Below, one piece after another: positions 1 through 5,784 of a stretch of 6,983 nucleotides of DNA. The DNA lies in NCBI GenBank assembly GCA_946480605.1, contig CAMLKW010000225.1, forward strand, positions 1 to 6,983. Reading direction: 5' to 3'. Origin of the DNA: an uncultured Roseateles sp. (GTDB lineage: Bacteria; Pseudomonadota; Gammaproteobacteria; Burkholderiales; Burkholderiaceae). The number at the start of each line of letters is the position of its first letter. The first letter of the stretch is position 1. The position numbers and the translations under genes were made by a program. The notes under the pieces were generated by a model. It was not told where the DNA came from and did not search any database. It saw nothing but the letters and a program-made list of their open reading frames with translations.

Positions 1-986
1 GCATCATCGACCTGGCGCTGCTGTACGTGCTGCTGGCGCTGGGCCTGAACATCGTGGTCGGCTACGCCGGCCTGCTGGACCTGGGCTACGTGGCTTTCTA
101 CGCGGTCGGCTCCTACATGTTCGCGCTGATGGCCAGCCCGCACCTCAGCGAGAACTTCGAGGCCTTCAAGGCCGCCTTCCCCAACGGGCTGCACTCGCCG
201 ATCTGGTTCATCATCCCGCTGGCCGCCGGCCTGGCGGCGTTGTTCGGCGTCGTGCTGGGCGCGCCCACGTTGAAGCTGCGCGGCGACTACCTGGCCATCG
301 TGACGCTGGGCTTCGGCGAAATCATCCGCGTATTCCTGAACAACCTGGAGCACCCGGTCAACGTGACCAACGGCCCGCGCGGCATCGGCCAGATCGACTC
401 GTTCCACATCTTCGGCATCAACCTGGGCAAGAGCCTGCAGATCGGCGACTACACGCTGCCGTCGGTGACGCTGTACTACTACCTGTTCCTGGCGCTGGTG
501 ATCGGCAGCGTGGTGATCTGCTATCGCCTGGAGCAGTCGCGCATCGGCCGTGCGTGGATGGCGATCCGCGAGGACGAGATCGCCGCCAAGGCCATGGGCA
601 TCAACACCCGCAACATGAAGCTGCTGGCCTTCGGCATGGGCGCCACCTTCGGCGGCGTCGCCGGTGCGATGTTCGCGAGCTTCCAGGGCTTCGTGTCGCC
701 CGAGTCCTTCAGCCTGCAGGAGTCGGTCATGATCGTCGCCATGGTGGTGCTGGGCGGCATCGGCCACATCCCGGGCGTCATCCTGGGCGCGCTGATGCTG
801 GCGGCCCTGCCGGAAGTGCTGCGCTATGTGGCCGGCGACATCCAGCAGATGACCGACGGCCGCATCGACGCGTCCATCCTGCGCCAGTTGCTGGTGGCGC
901 TGGCCATGATCACCATCATGCTGATCCGTCCGCGCGGCCTGTGGCCGGCGCCGGAACACGGCAAATCCGCCCCTGCGGCCAAGTGA
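1..986 (+). CDS. livM: Branched-chain amino acid ABC transporter permease LivM (5' partial)
   Basis: This is one of the two membrane subunits of the high-affinity Leu/Ile/Val ABC importer; it would pair with LivH in the inner membrane and be driven by LivG/LivF. The frame is open from position 3 (Ile-Ile-Asp-Leu...) with no stop, so the true start lies upstream; the GTG at 27 is inside a membrane helix and is not the start. About 327 residues are visible. They include the early LivM hallmark NIVVGYAGLLDLG, the segment LRGDYLAIVTLGFGEI, and a cytoplasmic EAA-like loop at about 546-605 (GRAWMAIREDE...AMGIN) that contacts the ATPases. Alternating hydrophobic helices continue to the end, which closes with the family-typical LIRPRGLWP. 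The direct junction with livG and livF supports the call. Periplasmic binding protein and LivH genes are expected upstream, but I cannot see them. Confidence 0.96.
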   Translation, partial: IIDLALLYVLLALGLNIVVGYAGLLDLGYVAFYAVGSYMFALMASPHLSENFEAFKAAFPNGLHSPIWFIIPLAAGLAALFGVVLGAPTLKLRGDYLAIVTLGFGEIIRVFLNNLEHPVNVTNGPRGIGQIDSFHIFGINLGKSLQIGDYTLPSVTLYYYLFLALVIGSVVICYRLEQSRIGRAWMAIREDEIAAKAMGINTRNMKLLAFGMGATFGGVAGAMFASFQGFVSPESFSLQESVMIVAMVVLGGIGHIPGVILGALMLAALPEVLRYVAGDIQQMTDGRIDASILRQLLVALAMITIMLIRPRGLWPAPEHGKSAPAAK

Positions 987-992
987 GGGGAG
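985..992 (+). promoter_or_regulatory. Ribosome binding site of livG
   Basis: A strong purine-rich Shine-Dalgarno sequence (GAGGGGAG) overlaps the livM stop codon and sits 7 nt before the ATG at 1000. It fixes the livG start and suggests that translation of livG follows directly on livM. Confidence 0.75.
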
Positions 993-999
993 CAGCGAC

Positions 1000-1785
1000 A
1001 TGAGCAACCACGACAACATCGTCCTCAACGTCAGCGGCGCGTCCAAGCGCTTCGGCGGCGTGCAGGCCCTGTCCGACGTCGGCATCCAGATCCAGCGTGG
1101 CCAGGTCTACGGACTCATCGGCCCCAACGGCGCCGGCAAGACGACGTTCTTCAACGTCATCACCGGCCTGTACACGCCCGACGGCGGCAGCTTCTCGCTG
1201 GGCGGCACGCCCTACACGCCCCAGGCCGTGCATCAGGTCGCCAAGGCGGGCATCGCGCGCACCTTCCAGAACATCCGGCTGTTCGCCGACATGACGGCCA
1301 TCGAGAACGTCATGGTGGGGCGCCACATCCGCACCAAGTCCGGCCTGTTCGGGGCGGTGTTCCGCACGCCGGGCTTCAAGGCCGAGGAGACCGCCATCAA
1401 GGCGCGTGCCCAGGAACTGCTGGACTATGTCGGCATCGGCAAGTACGCCGACTACAAGGCCCGCACGCTGAGCTATGGCGACCAGCGACGTCTGGAGATC
1501 GCCCGTGCACTGGCCACCGATCCGCAGCTGATCGCGCTGGACGAGCCCGCCGCCGGCATGAACGCGACCGAGAAGGTCGTGCTGCGCGAGCTGATCGACC
1601 GCATCCGCAACGACGGCCGCACCATCCTGCTGATCGAGCACGACGTGAAGCTGGTCATGGGCCTGTGCGACCGCGTGACGGTGCTGGACTACGGCAAGCA
1701 GATCGCCGAAGGCACGCCGGCCGAGGTGCAGAACAACGAGAAGGTGATCGAGGCCTACCTGGGCGCCGGTCACAAGGCGCACTGA
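1000..1785 (+). CDS. livG: Branched-chain amino acid ABC transporter ATP-binding protein LivG
   Basis: This 261-residue cytoplasmic ATPase energises Leu/Ile/Val import as a heterodimer with LivF beneath LivM/LivH. All nucleotide-binding motifs are intact: Walker A GPNGAGKT (residues 41-48), Q-loop glutamine in RTFQNIRLF (Gln90), signature LSYGDQ (157-162; the LSYG variant is usual for LivG), Walker B LIALDEP (177-183) and switch histidine in LLIEHD (His214). The segment AAGMNATE after Walker B and the C-terminal VIEAYLG are typical of LivG. Length matches the family. The ATG is preceded by a good ribosome site and lies 13 nt after the livM stop, so it is in the same operon. Nothing looks disrupted. 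Confidence 0.97.
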   Translation: MSNHDNIVLNVSGASKRFGGVQALSDVGIQIQRGQVYGLIGPNGAGKTTFFNVITGLYTPDGGSFSLGGTPYTPQAVHQVAKAGIARTFQNIRLFADMTAIENVMVGRHIRTKSGLFGAVFRTPGFKAEETAIKARAQELLDYVGIGKYADYKARTLSYGDQRRLEIARALATDPQLIALDEPAAGMNATEKVVLRELIDRIRNDGRTILLIEHDVKLVMGLCDRVTVLDYGKQIAEGTPAEVQNNEKVIEAYLGAGHKAH

Positions 1786-1799
1786 GCGGGGAACGACAA

Positions 1800-2522
1800 A
1801 TGGCAGAAGCAAAGCAAACCCTGCTCAAGGTCAGCGGCCTGAAGGTGGCCTATGGCGGCATCCAGGCCGTCAAGGGCGTGAACTTCGAGGTGCGCGAGGG
1901 CGAACTGGTGTCGCTGATCGGCGCCAACGGCGCAGGCAAGACGACCACGCTGAAGGCCGTCACGGGCCTGCAGCCGGTCGCGGCCGGCGACGTGTCGTAT
2001 CTCGGCGAATCCATCAAGGGCAAGGGCGCCTGGGACCTGGTCAAGCAGGGCCTGGTGATGGTGCCTGAAGGCCGCGGCACGTTCACGCGCATGACCATCG
2101 TCGAGAACCTGCAGATGGGTGCCTACAACCGCAAGGACGGCGAGATCAACGCCGACATGGACAAGGTCTTCGGCCTGTTCCCGCGGTTGAAGGAGCGCGC
2201 CAAGCAGCTGGCCGGCACGATGTCCGGCGGCGAGCAGCAGATGCTGGCCATGGGCCGCGCGCTGATGGCGCGGCCCAAGGTGCTGCTGCTGGACGAGCCG
2301 TCCATGGGCCTGTCGCCCATCATGGTCGACAAGATCTTCGAGGTCGTGAACGACATCCACCAGCAGGGTGTGACGGTGCTGCTGGTCGAGCAGAACGCCA
2401 GCCGCGCGCTGCAGCTGGCCAACCGCGGCTATGTGATGGAGTCGGGCGAGGTGACGATGGAGGGCGAGGGCAGTGCGCTGCTCAACGACCCCAAGGTGAG
2501 AGCGGCATACCTGGGCGAGTGA
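1800..2522 (+). CDS. livF: Branched-chain amino acid ABC transporter ATP-binding protein LivF
   Basis: This 240-residue second ATPase of the Leu/Ile/Val importer is the last gene of the operon. Motifs: Walker A GANGAGKT (41-48), MVPEGRGTF in place of a normal Q-loop (Glu90), signature MSGGEQQ (141-147), Walker B VLLLDEPS (161-168), and LLVEQN where most ABC ATPases have a switch histidine (Gln198). The Glu and Gln replacements are normal for LivF and separate it from LivG. The C-terminal RAAYLGE is also typical. I chose the ATG at 1800: GCGGGGAA at 1786-1793 provides a ribosome site, and the protein starts at the usual point before the first strand. The frame stays open back to 1665 inside livG, but that extension overlaps livG and has no LivF similarity. 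Confidence 0.97.
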   Translation: MAEAKQTLLKVSGLKVAYGGIQAVKGVNFEVREGELVSLIGANGAGKTTTLKAVTGLQPVAAGDVSYLGESIKGKGAWDLVKQGLVMVPEGRGTFTRMTIVENLQMGAYNRKDGEINADMDKVFGLFPRLKERAKQLAGTMSGGEQQMLAMGRALMARPKVLLLDEPSMGLSPIMVDKIFEVVNDIHQQGVTVLLVEQNASRALQLANRGYVMESGEVTMEGEGSALLNDPKVRAAYLGE

Positions 2523-2523
2523 G

Positions 2524-2563
2524 CCACGCCCGGCATCGTCAGTCCAGGAACCGGGCCGCGTGG
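2524..2563. terminator. Possible stem-loop between convergent livF and DCC-protein genes (weak)
   Basis: The two genes point at each other with 16 nt between stop codons. An imperfect inverted repeat pairs CCACG-CCCGG (2524-2533) with CCGGG-(3 nt bulge)-CGTGG (2551-2563) across a 17-nt loop. It reaches into the 3' end of the minus-strand gene. No T-rich run follows on either strand, so it is not a standard intrinsic terminator. It might slow polymerase or protect 3' ends, or be chance in GC-rich DNA. Confidence 0.2.
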
Positions 2564-2928
2564 TCCGGTGGCGGCAGGATGCAGGCGTCCGCCTGGCCGA
2601 ACAGCCGGTAGCGATTCCTCGCAAGCAGCCGGTACAGCGGGTCCCTGACGACCGCCGGGACCAGCCAGCCTATCCATGCCAGGCGCCAGGGCCAGCCGAG
2701 CGCATGCAGCACGCGCAGGATGGCTGCCGTGTGCTGCCAGCTGCGCGGCCCGTCCACCAGCAGCAGTGTCTGCAAACCTTGCGGCTGCAAGCCGTGCGCC
2801 GCCAGCAGTTGCCGTCCGGCCTCGCCCTGCATGGAGGCGAAGCGCAGGCGCGCGCCGCGGTCATGGCGCAGGATGAACTGCACCCAGCCGTTGCAGAGCA
2901 GGCACTGGGCGTCGAAGACGACGATCAC
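2539..2928 (-). CDS. DCC-family (DUF393) thiol-disulfide oxidoreductase-like protein
   Basis: This is a small 129-residue protein of the DUF393/DCC family, with a thioredoxin-like redox motif. The N-terminus MIVVFDAQCLLCNGWV carries the family signature D-x-x-C-x-x-C (Asp6, Cys9, Cys12). The C-terminal RNRYRLFGQ...CILPPPDHAARFLD also fits the family (R-Y-x-x-F-G, a further Cys, then P and R-F-L). The family is annotated as thiol-disulfide oxidoreductase from the CxxC motif; the physiological substrate is generally unknown. No signal peptide is visible, so it is probably cytoplasmic. It starts with GTG at 2928, overlapping the stop of the upstream fusion gene by 4 nt (GTGA), so it is very likely translationally coupled to it. 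The start is well placed because the first beta strand leads straight into the CxxC. Confidence 0.88.
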   Translation of the reverse strand: MIVVFDAQCLLCNGWVQFILRHDRGARLRFASMQGEAGRQLLAAHGLQPQGLQTLLLVDGPRSWQHTAAILRVLHALGWPWRLAWIGWLVPAVVRDPLYRLLARNRYRLFGQADACILPPPDHAARFLD

Positions 2929-4586
2929 GACCGGGCCTCGCTGCGGTCGAGGTCGAGATGGCCGTGATAGCCGGCGACGCGGCCCAGCAGAGGCAGGCTG
3001 GCGACGACGTGGAATTGCAGCCGCTCGTCCTGCCCCGTCTCCTCCGCGACGATGCTCGGCATCAGCCAGCGCGGGCAGGGCAGGCCCAGGAAGCGCAGGC
3101 CCAGCAGCTCCATGCGCAGCCTGCCTTCGGCGACGCTCAGGCCGAAGCTCAGGCGGGCGGCGCCCAGGTTTTCCTGGATGCTGCCGGCCACCAGCCGCAT
3201 GCGGGACGTCATCGTCTGCGTCGGGAAGTGGCGTGTCCAGGCTTCCGCCTCGGCAGACGCGTCAAGCACGAAGCGCAGCGGGCCGCTGCCGGCGCGGCGT
3301 GGCGTGCCCAGGCACAGGGCCAGCAGCCGGGCGGGCAAGGACTCTGGCGCCAAGGTCTGCACCTCGCCGTGCAGCACGTGGCGGCCGCGCAGCCGGTGAA
3401 AGCGCTTCACGGCTGCCGGCAGCCGCGCGTAGCCCGAGCCCAGCACGCGCTCGTAGAGGCTGAGGTGGTCGGTAGCGGAGGCTTCAGTCATGGCGATGTG
3501 CAGTCCTTCGGATTCTCTGGCGAAGTCCTGCAGCGACAGCAGGCCGACGCAGGGCCGGGCGCCGACAAGCGCGGCGGCGTCATGCTGAAGTTGGCGAACC
3601 AGGGCCGCTGCTGCCAGCGTCGGGACGAAGGGGCCATCACCATGCGTCGCGACCAGCTGCCAGGTCGCCGTGCGCTGGCCGCCCTCGGGCGTGGTGCCGC
3701 TCACGCTGACGTGCATGGCCCCAGCATCCGTGCCGAGCTGTCGTAACCAGTCGGCCGTCCACTTGAGCGCCCTGGCGTGGCGCGACCAGTCGGTCACGAG
3801 GCCGAGGCGCGTCAGCAGCGCCATGGCGTTCATGCCGCGGTGGAGCAGCGTCAGTTCCAGGCCTGCACCGAAGCTCACCGCAGGCCGCCCCGGATAGCGG
3901 CCGGGCAGCAGGGCGAGGTCGGGCACGTCGCAGGGTGACAGCAGCCGGCTGCCCACGGGGGCCGGATAGACGTGGCGCCAACTGCCGCTCCAGCCGAAGC
4001 CCGCGCGCCGGCCGGCCGAGGGCAAGGCCTTGCCGCAGTAGCCCAGGATGGCGCGCACGGTGGCCAGGCCGCGCTCGGTGCGGTTGCCCGGGCTGATGCC
4101 GATGTCGACATGATCGACGCGGGCCAGGCCGTCTGCCAGCCGGTCCGCCGCCGCGCTGGAGAGCGCCGGCACGGAGCTGGCGCCGCTGACGACGGCGACG
4201 CCGCGCTCGCGGGCGGCCGCATCCAGCACGGCGATGCCTGCCACGAACTCGCGCCCGTCGGCCAGGTCGATGTAGTGCGCGCCGGCGGCGATGCAGGCCT
4301 GCGCGACGCGGTAGTCCTGCCCCTGGAAGGGCCCTGACGTGTGGACCACGATGCAGGGCGCCAGCTTCGCGAGATTCGCCGCGAAGGCCGGCGAGTCCAG
4401 GTCCAGCGCGGCGCAGTCCAGCCGGGCGCTGGCCTGCGGATGGAGTTCGTCCACCAGCGCCTGGCCCCGCGTCCGCGACCTGCCGGCCACGATGACGAGC
4501 AGGCCGTGCTGGCGGGACAGCCGCTGCACGAGGCGGCGGCCGAAGAAACCGTAGCCGCCGATGACCAGCACGCGATCACAAGGCAT
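2925..4586 (-). CDS. Saccharopine dehydrogenase-like NAD(P)-binding domain fused to DUF4166
   Basis: This 553-residue protein appears to have two parts. Residues 5 to about 150 form a Rossmann fold with dinucleotide motif VIGGYGFFG (8-16), AGRS after the second strand (34-37), and VVHTSGPFQGQDYRVAQACIAAGAHYIDLADG (80-111), the pattern of the saccharopine dehydrogenase N-terminal domain. Residues from about 375 to 547 match DUF4166: LYERVLGSGYARLPAAVKRFH, later WTRHFP, SRMRLVAGSIQENLG, LGLPCPRWLMP and a closing GRVAGYHGHL. The middle part (160-370) has no motif I recognise. True saccharopine dehydrogenase is unlikely: the C-terminal catalytic domain is replaced, and many proteins with this N-terminus act on other, often lipid-related or unknown, substrates. 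The ATG at 4586 lies right before the first strand. No good ribosome site precedes it. It is coupled to the DCC gene by a 4-nt overlap and follows the amino acid dehydrogenase after 60 nt. The biochemical function is unknown. Confidence 0.86.
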   Translation of the reverse strand: MPCDRVLVIGGYGFFGRRLVQRLSRQHGLLVIVAGRSRTRGQALVDELHPQASARLDCAALDLDSPAFAANLAKLAPCIVVHTSGPFQGQDYRVAQACIAAGAHYIDLADGREFVAGIAVLDAAARERGVAVVSGASSVPALSSAAADRLADGLARVDHVDIGISPGNRTERGLATVRAILGYCGKALPSAGRRAGFGWSGSWRHVYPAPVGSRLLSPCDVPDLALLPGRYPGRPAVSFGAGLELTLLHRGMNAMALLTRLGLVTDWSRHARALKWTADWLRQLGTDAGAMHVSVSGTTPEGGQRTATWQLVATHGDGPFVPTLAAAALVRQLQHDAAALVGARPCVGLLSLQDFARESEGLHIAMTEASATDHLSLYERVLGSGYARLPAAVKRFHRLRGRHVLHGEVQTLAPESLPARLLALCLGTPRRAGSGPLRFVLDASAEAEAWTRHFPTQTMTSRMRLVAGSIQENLGAARLSFGLSVAEGRLRMELLGLRFLGLPCPRWLMPSIVAEETGQDERLQFHVVASLPLLGRVAGYHGHLDLDRSEARS

Positions 4587-4646
4587 GCGCCAGTCTAGGG
4601 CCGGAGCCCGGTTCGGGCGGGCAGGCCCGGTGACGCCGATTGCCGA
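4587..4646 (-). other. 60-nt gap between amino acid dehydrogenase and fusion gene
   Basis: A short GC-rich spacer. It contains a 5-bp inverted repeat (GCCCG at 4606-4610, CGGGC at 4614-4618, 3-nt loop) with no T-run on either side. I see no convincing promoter boxes or terminator, so the dehydrogenase, fusion and DCC genes may share one transcript. Confidence 0.35.
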
Positions 4647-5699
4647 TCAGGCCGGGCTGACCAGCTTGCTGCGGGCCCAGTCGTCGGCCACGCGGGCCGG
4701 CGTCGAGTCGGCCACCTGTGCGCGCTGCAGCAACTCCTCCACGCGCTCGCCGATCTTGCCGACCTCGGCCATGACGGCGGCTTCCTCGCCTTCACCGCGG
4801 TACTCGCGCGCGACGCTGATGATGCCGCCGGCATTCACCAGGTAGTCGGGCAGGTAGCAGATGCCGCGTCGCTGAAGCGCGTCGCCGTCGGCGGGTGTGG
4901 CGAGCTGGTTGTTGGCGGCGCCGGCGACGAGCTTGGCGCGCAGGGACGGCACGGTCTGTTCGTTCAGCGACGCACCCAGGGCGCAGGGCGCCAGCACGTC
5001 CACGTCGGTGCTCAGGATCTCGCCCACGGGCACGGCCGCGGCGCCGAGCTGCGCTACGGCGCGTTCGACCTTGGCCGCGTCCACGTCCGCCACCACCAGC
5101 TTCGCGCCGGCCTGGTGCAGGAACTCGGCCAGATGCCAGCCCACCGCGCCCAGGCCTTGCAGCGCGACACGCACGCCGTCCAGCGAGTCACGGCCCAGCA
5201 CCAGCCGCACGCCGGCCTGGATGGACACGAACACGCCCCAGGCCGTCTTGGGGCTGGGGTCGCCGCCGAACGCGCCTTCGCGCGGGATGCCGCTGACGAA
5301 GGGCGTGTGGGCCTGCATGCCGCGCATGTCGGCGGTGGTGGTGCCCACGTCCTCGGCGGTGATGTAGGCGCCGTTCAGCGACTGCACGGCGCGGCCGAAG
5401 GCGGCGAACAGAGCGGGGCGGTCGAACTGGCCTTCCGGCTTCAGGATGACGGCCTTGCCGCCGCCGAAGGGCAGGTCGGCCAGCGCATTCTTCAGGCTCA
5501 TGCCTTGCGACAGGCGCAGCGCGTCGTTCAGCGCGGCGAGTTCGGTGTCGTAGTGCCACAGGCGGCAGCCGCCGAAGGCGGGGCCGCGGGCGGTGCTGTG
5601 CACGGCAAGGATGGCCTTGAGGCCGGTGGCCGGGTCGGTGGCGAGCAGCACGCGCTCGTGGGCGGCTTGCTCGGGCAGGCCGAAGAGGGAGGTCGTCAT
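4647..5699 (-). CDS. Leu/Phe/Val (leucine-type) amino acid dehydrogenase
   Basis: The predicted protein of 350 residues would catalyse reversible NAD-dependent oxidative deamination of an aliphatic or aromatic L-amino acid to the 2-oxo acid plus ammonia, in the cytoplasm. It is collinear with Bacillus leucine dehydrogenase. Substrate domain: GLKAILAVHSTARGPAFGG, LRLSQGMSLKNA (Lys70, substrate-binding) and PFGGGKAVI (Lys82, catalytic), then YITAEDVGTTTADM (Asp117). Cofactor domain: LQGLGAVGWHL with GxGxxG at 182-187, and VVADVD (Asp205), consistent with NAD preference. Further conserved blocks are LAPCALGASLN, VAGAANNQL and PDYLVNAGGI. The frame is open to a GTG at 5753, but that codon lies inside an intrinsic terminator hairpin and adds a non-homologous 18-residue tail, so I chose the ATG at 5699. 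No clear Shine-Dalgarno precedes it. Leucine dehydrogenase is the best name, but valine or phenylalanine preference cannot be excluded. Confidence 0.93.
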   Translation of the reverse strand: MTTSLFGLPEQAAHERVLLATDPATGLKAILAVHSTARGPAFGGCRLWHYDTELAALNDALRLSQGMSLKNALADLPFGGGKAVILKPEGQFDRPALFAAFGRAVQSLNGAYITAEDVGTTTADMRGMQAHTPFVSGIPREGAFGGDPSPKTAWGVFVSIQAGVRLVLGRDSLDGVRVALQGLGAVGWHLAEFLHQAGAKLVVADVDAAKVERAVAQLGAAAVPVGEILSTDVDVLAPCALGASLNEQTVPSLRAKLVAGAANNQLATPADGDALQRRGICYLPDYLVNAGGIISVAREYRGEGEEAAVMAEVGKIGERVEELLQRAQVADSTPARVADDWARSKLVSPA

Positions 5700-5734
5700 G
5701 ATGAGGGCGCTTTTGGCGCGGCAGTGAAAGAAGA
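5700..5734 (-). promoter_or_regulatory. Short leader before the amino acid dehydrogenase gene
   Basis: Only about 35 nt separate the terminator stem from the dehydrogenase ATG. This leader holds a small GCGC-TTTTG-GCGC hairpin (plus-strand 5707-5719) and no recognisable Shine-Dalgarno. I cannot identify -35/-10 boxes. A promoter would have to overlap the terminator or the upstream gene end, unless the gene is read by terminator read-through. Confidence 0.3.
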
Positions 5735-5759
5735 ACGGCCGTGCTTGTGGCACGGCCGT
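5726..5759 (-). terminator. Intrinsic terminator after the 2OG-Fe dioxygenase gene
   Basis: A perfect 10-bp inverted repeat (ACGGCCGTGC at 5735-5744 and GCACGGCCGT at 5750-5759 on the plus strand) encloses a 5-nt loop. Read on the minus strand, the stem is followed by the T-rich run TTCTTCTTTC, the classic rho-independent layout. It lies 25 nt past the stop of the dioxygenase gene. On the plus strand no T-run follows, so it works for leftward transcription only. It separates the reductase-dioxygenase transcript from the dehydrogenase gene. Confidence 0.85.
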
Positions 5760-5784
5760 CTCGAATTCTAGGCGTCGGGCGCGC

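Noticed and set aside
554..1003. Plus-strand +1-type frame inside livM
   Set aside because: Arg/His/Gly-rich out-of-frame reading; livM is intact in its own frame.
1665..1799. 45-codon N-terminal extension of LivF
   Set aside because: It overlaps livG, has no ABC similarity, and the ATG at 1800 has a ribosome site and the normal family start.
916..1812. Long minus-strand open frame (298 codons) opposite livG
   Set aside because: Translation is rich in repeated His/Gln/Ala/Val/Asp typical of antisense reading of GC-rich genes, matches no family, and lies wholly over well-supported livG.
1770..2624. Long minus-strand open frame (284 codons) opposite livF
   Set aside because: Antisense shadow of livF with low-complexity composition and no recognisable domain.
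2720..3746. Plus-strand open frames opposite the fusion and DCC genes
   Set aside because: Arg/Ala/Ser- or Gln/Ala-rich translations without motifs; the minus-strand proteins here have clear family signatures.
2925..4586. Calling the fusion protein a true lysine-pathway saccharopine dehydrogenase
   Set aside because: Only the N-terminal NAD(P)-binding part fits; the C-terminus is DUF4166 and no lysine-pathway gene is nearby.
4606..4618. GCCCG/CGGGC hairpin between dehydrogenase and fusion gene as a terminator
   Set aside because: Stem of only 5 bp, no T-run on the minus strand, and such short repeats are frequent by chance in GC-rich DNA.
5115..5771. Plus-strand open frame (218 codons) opposite the amino acid dehydrogenase
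   Set aside because: Gly/Ala/His-rich antisense translation with no motif; the dehydrogenase on the other strand is certain.
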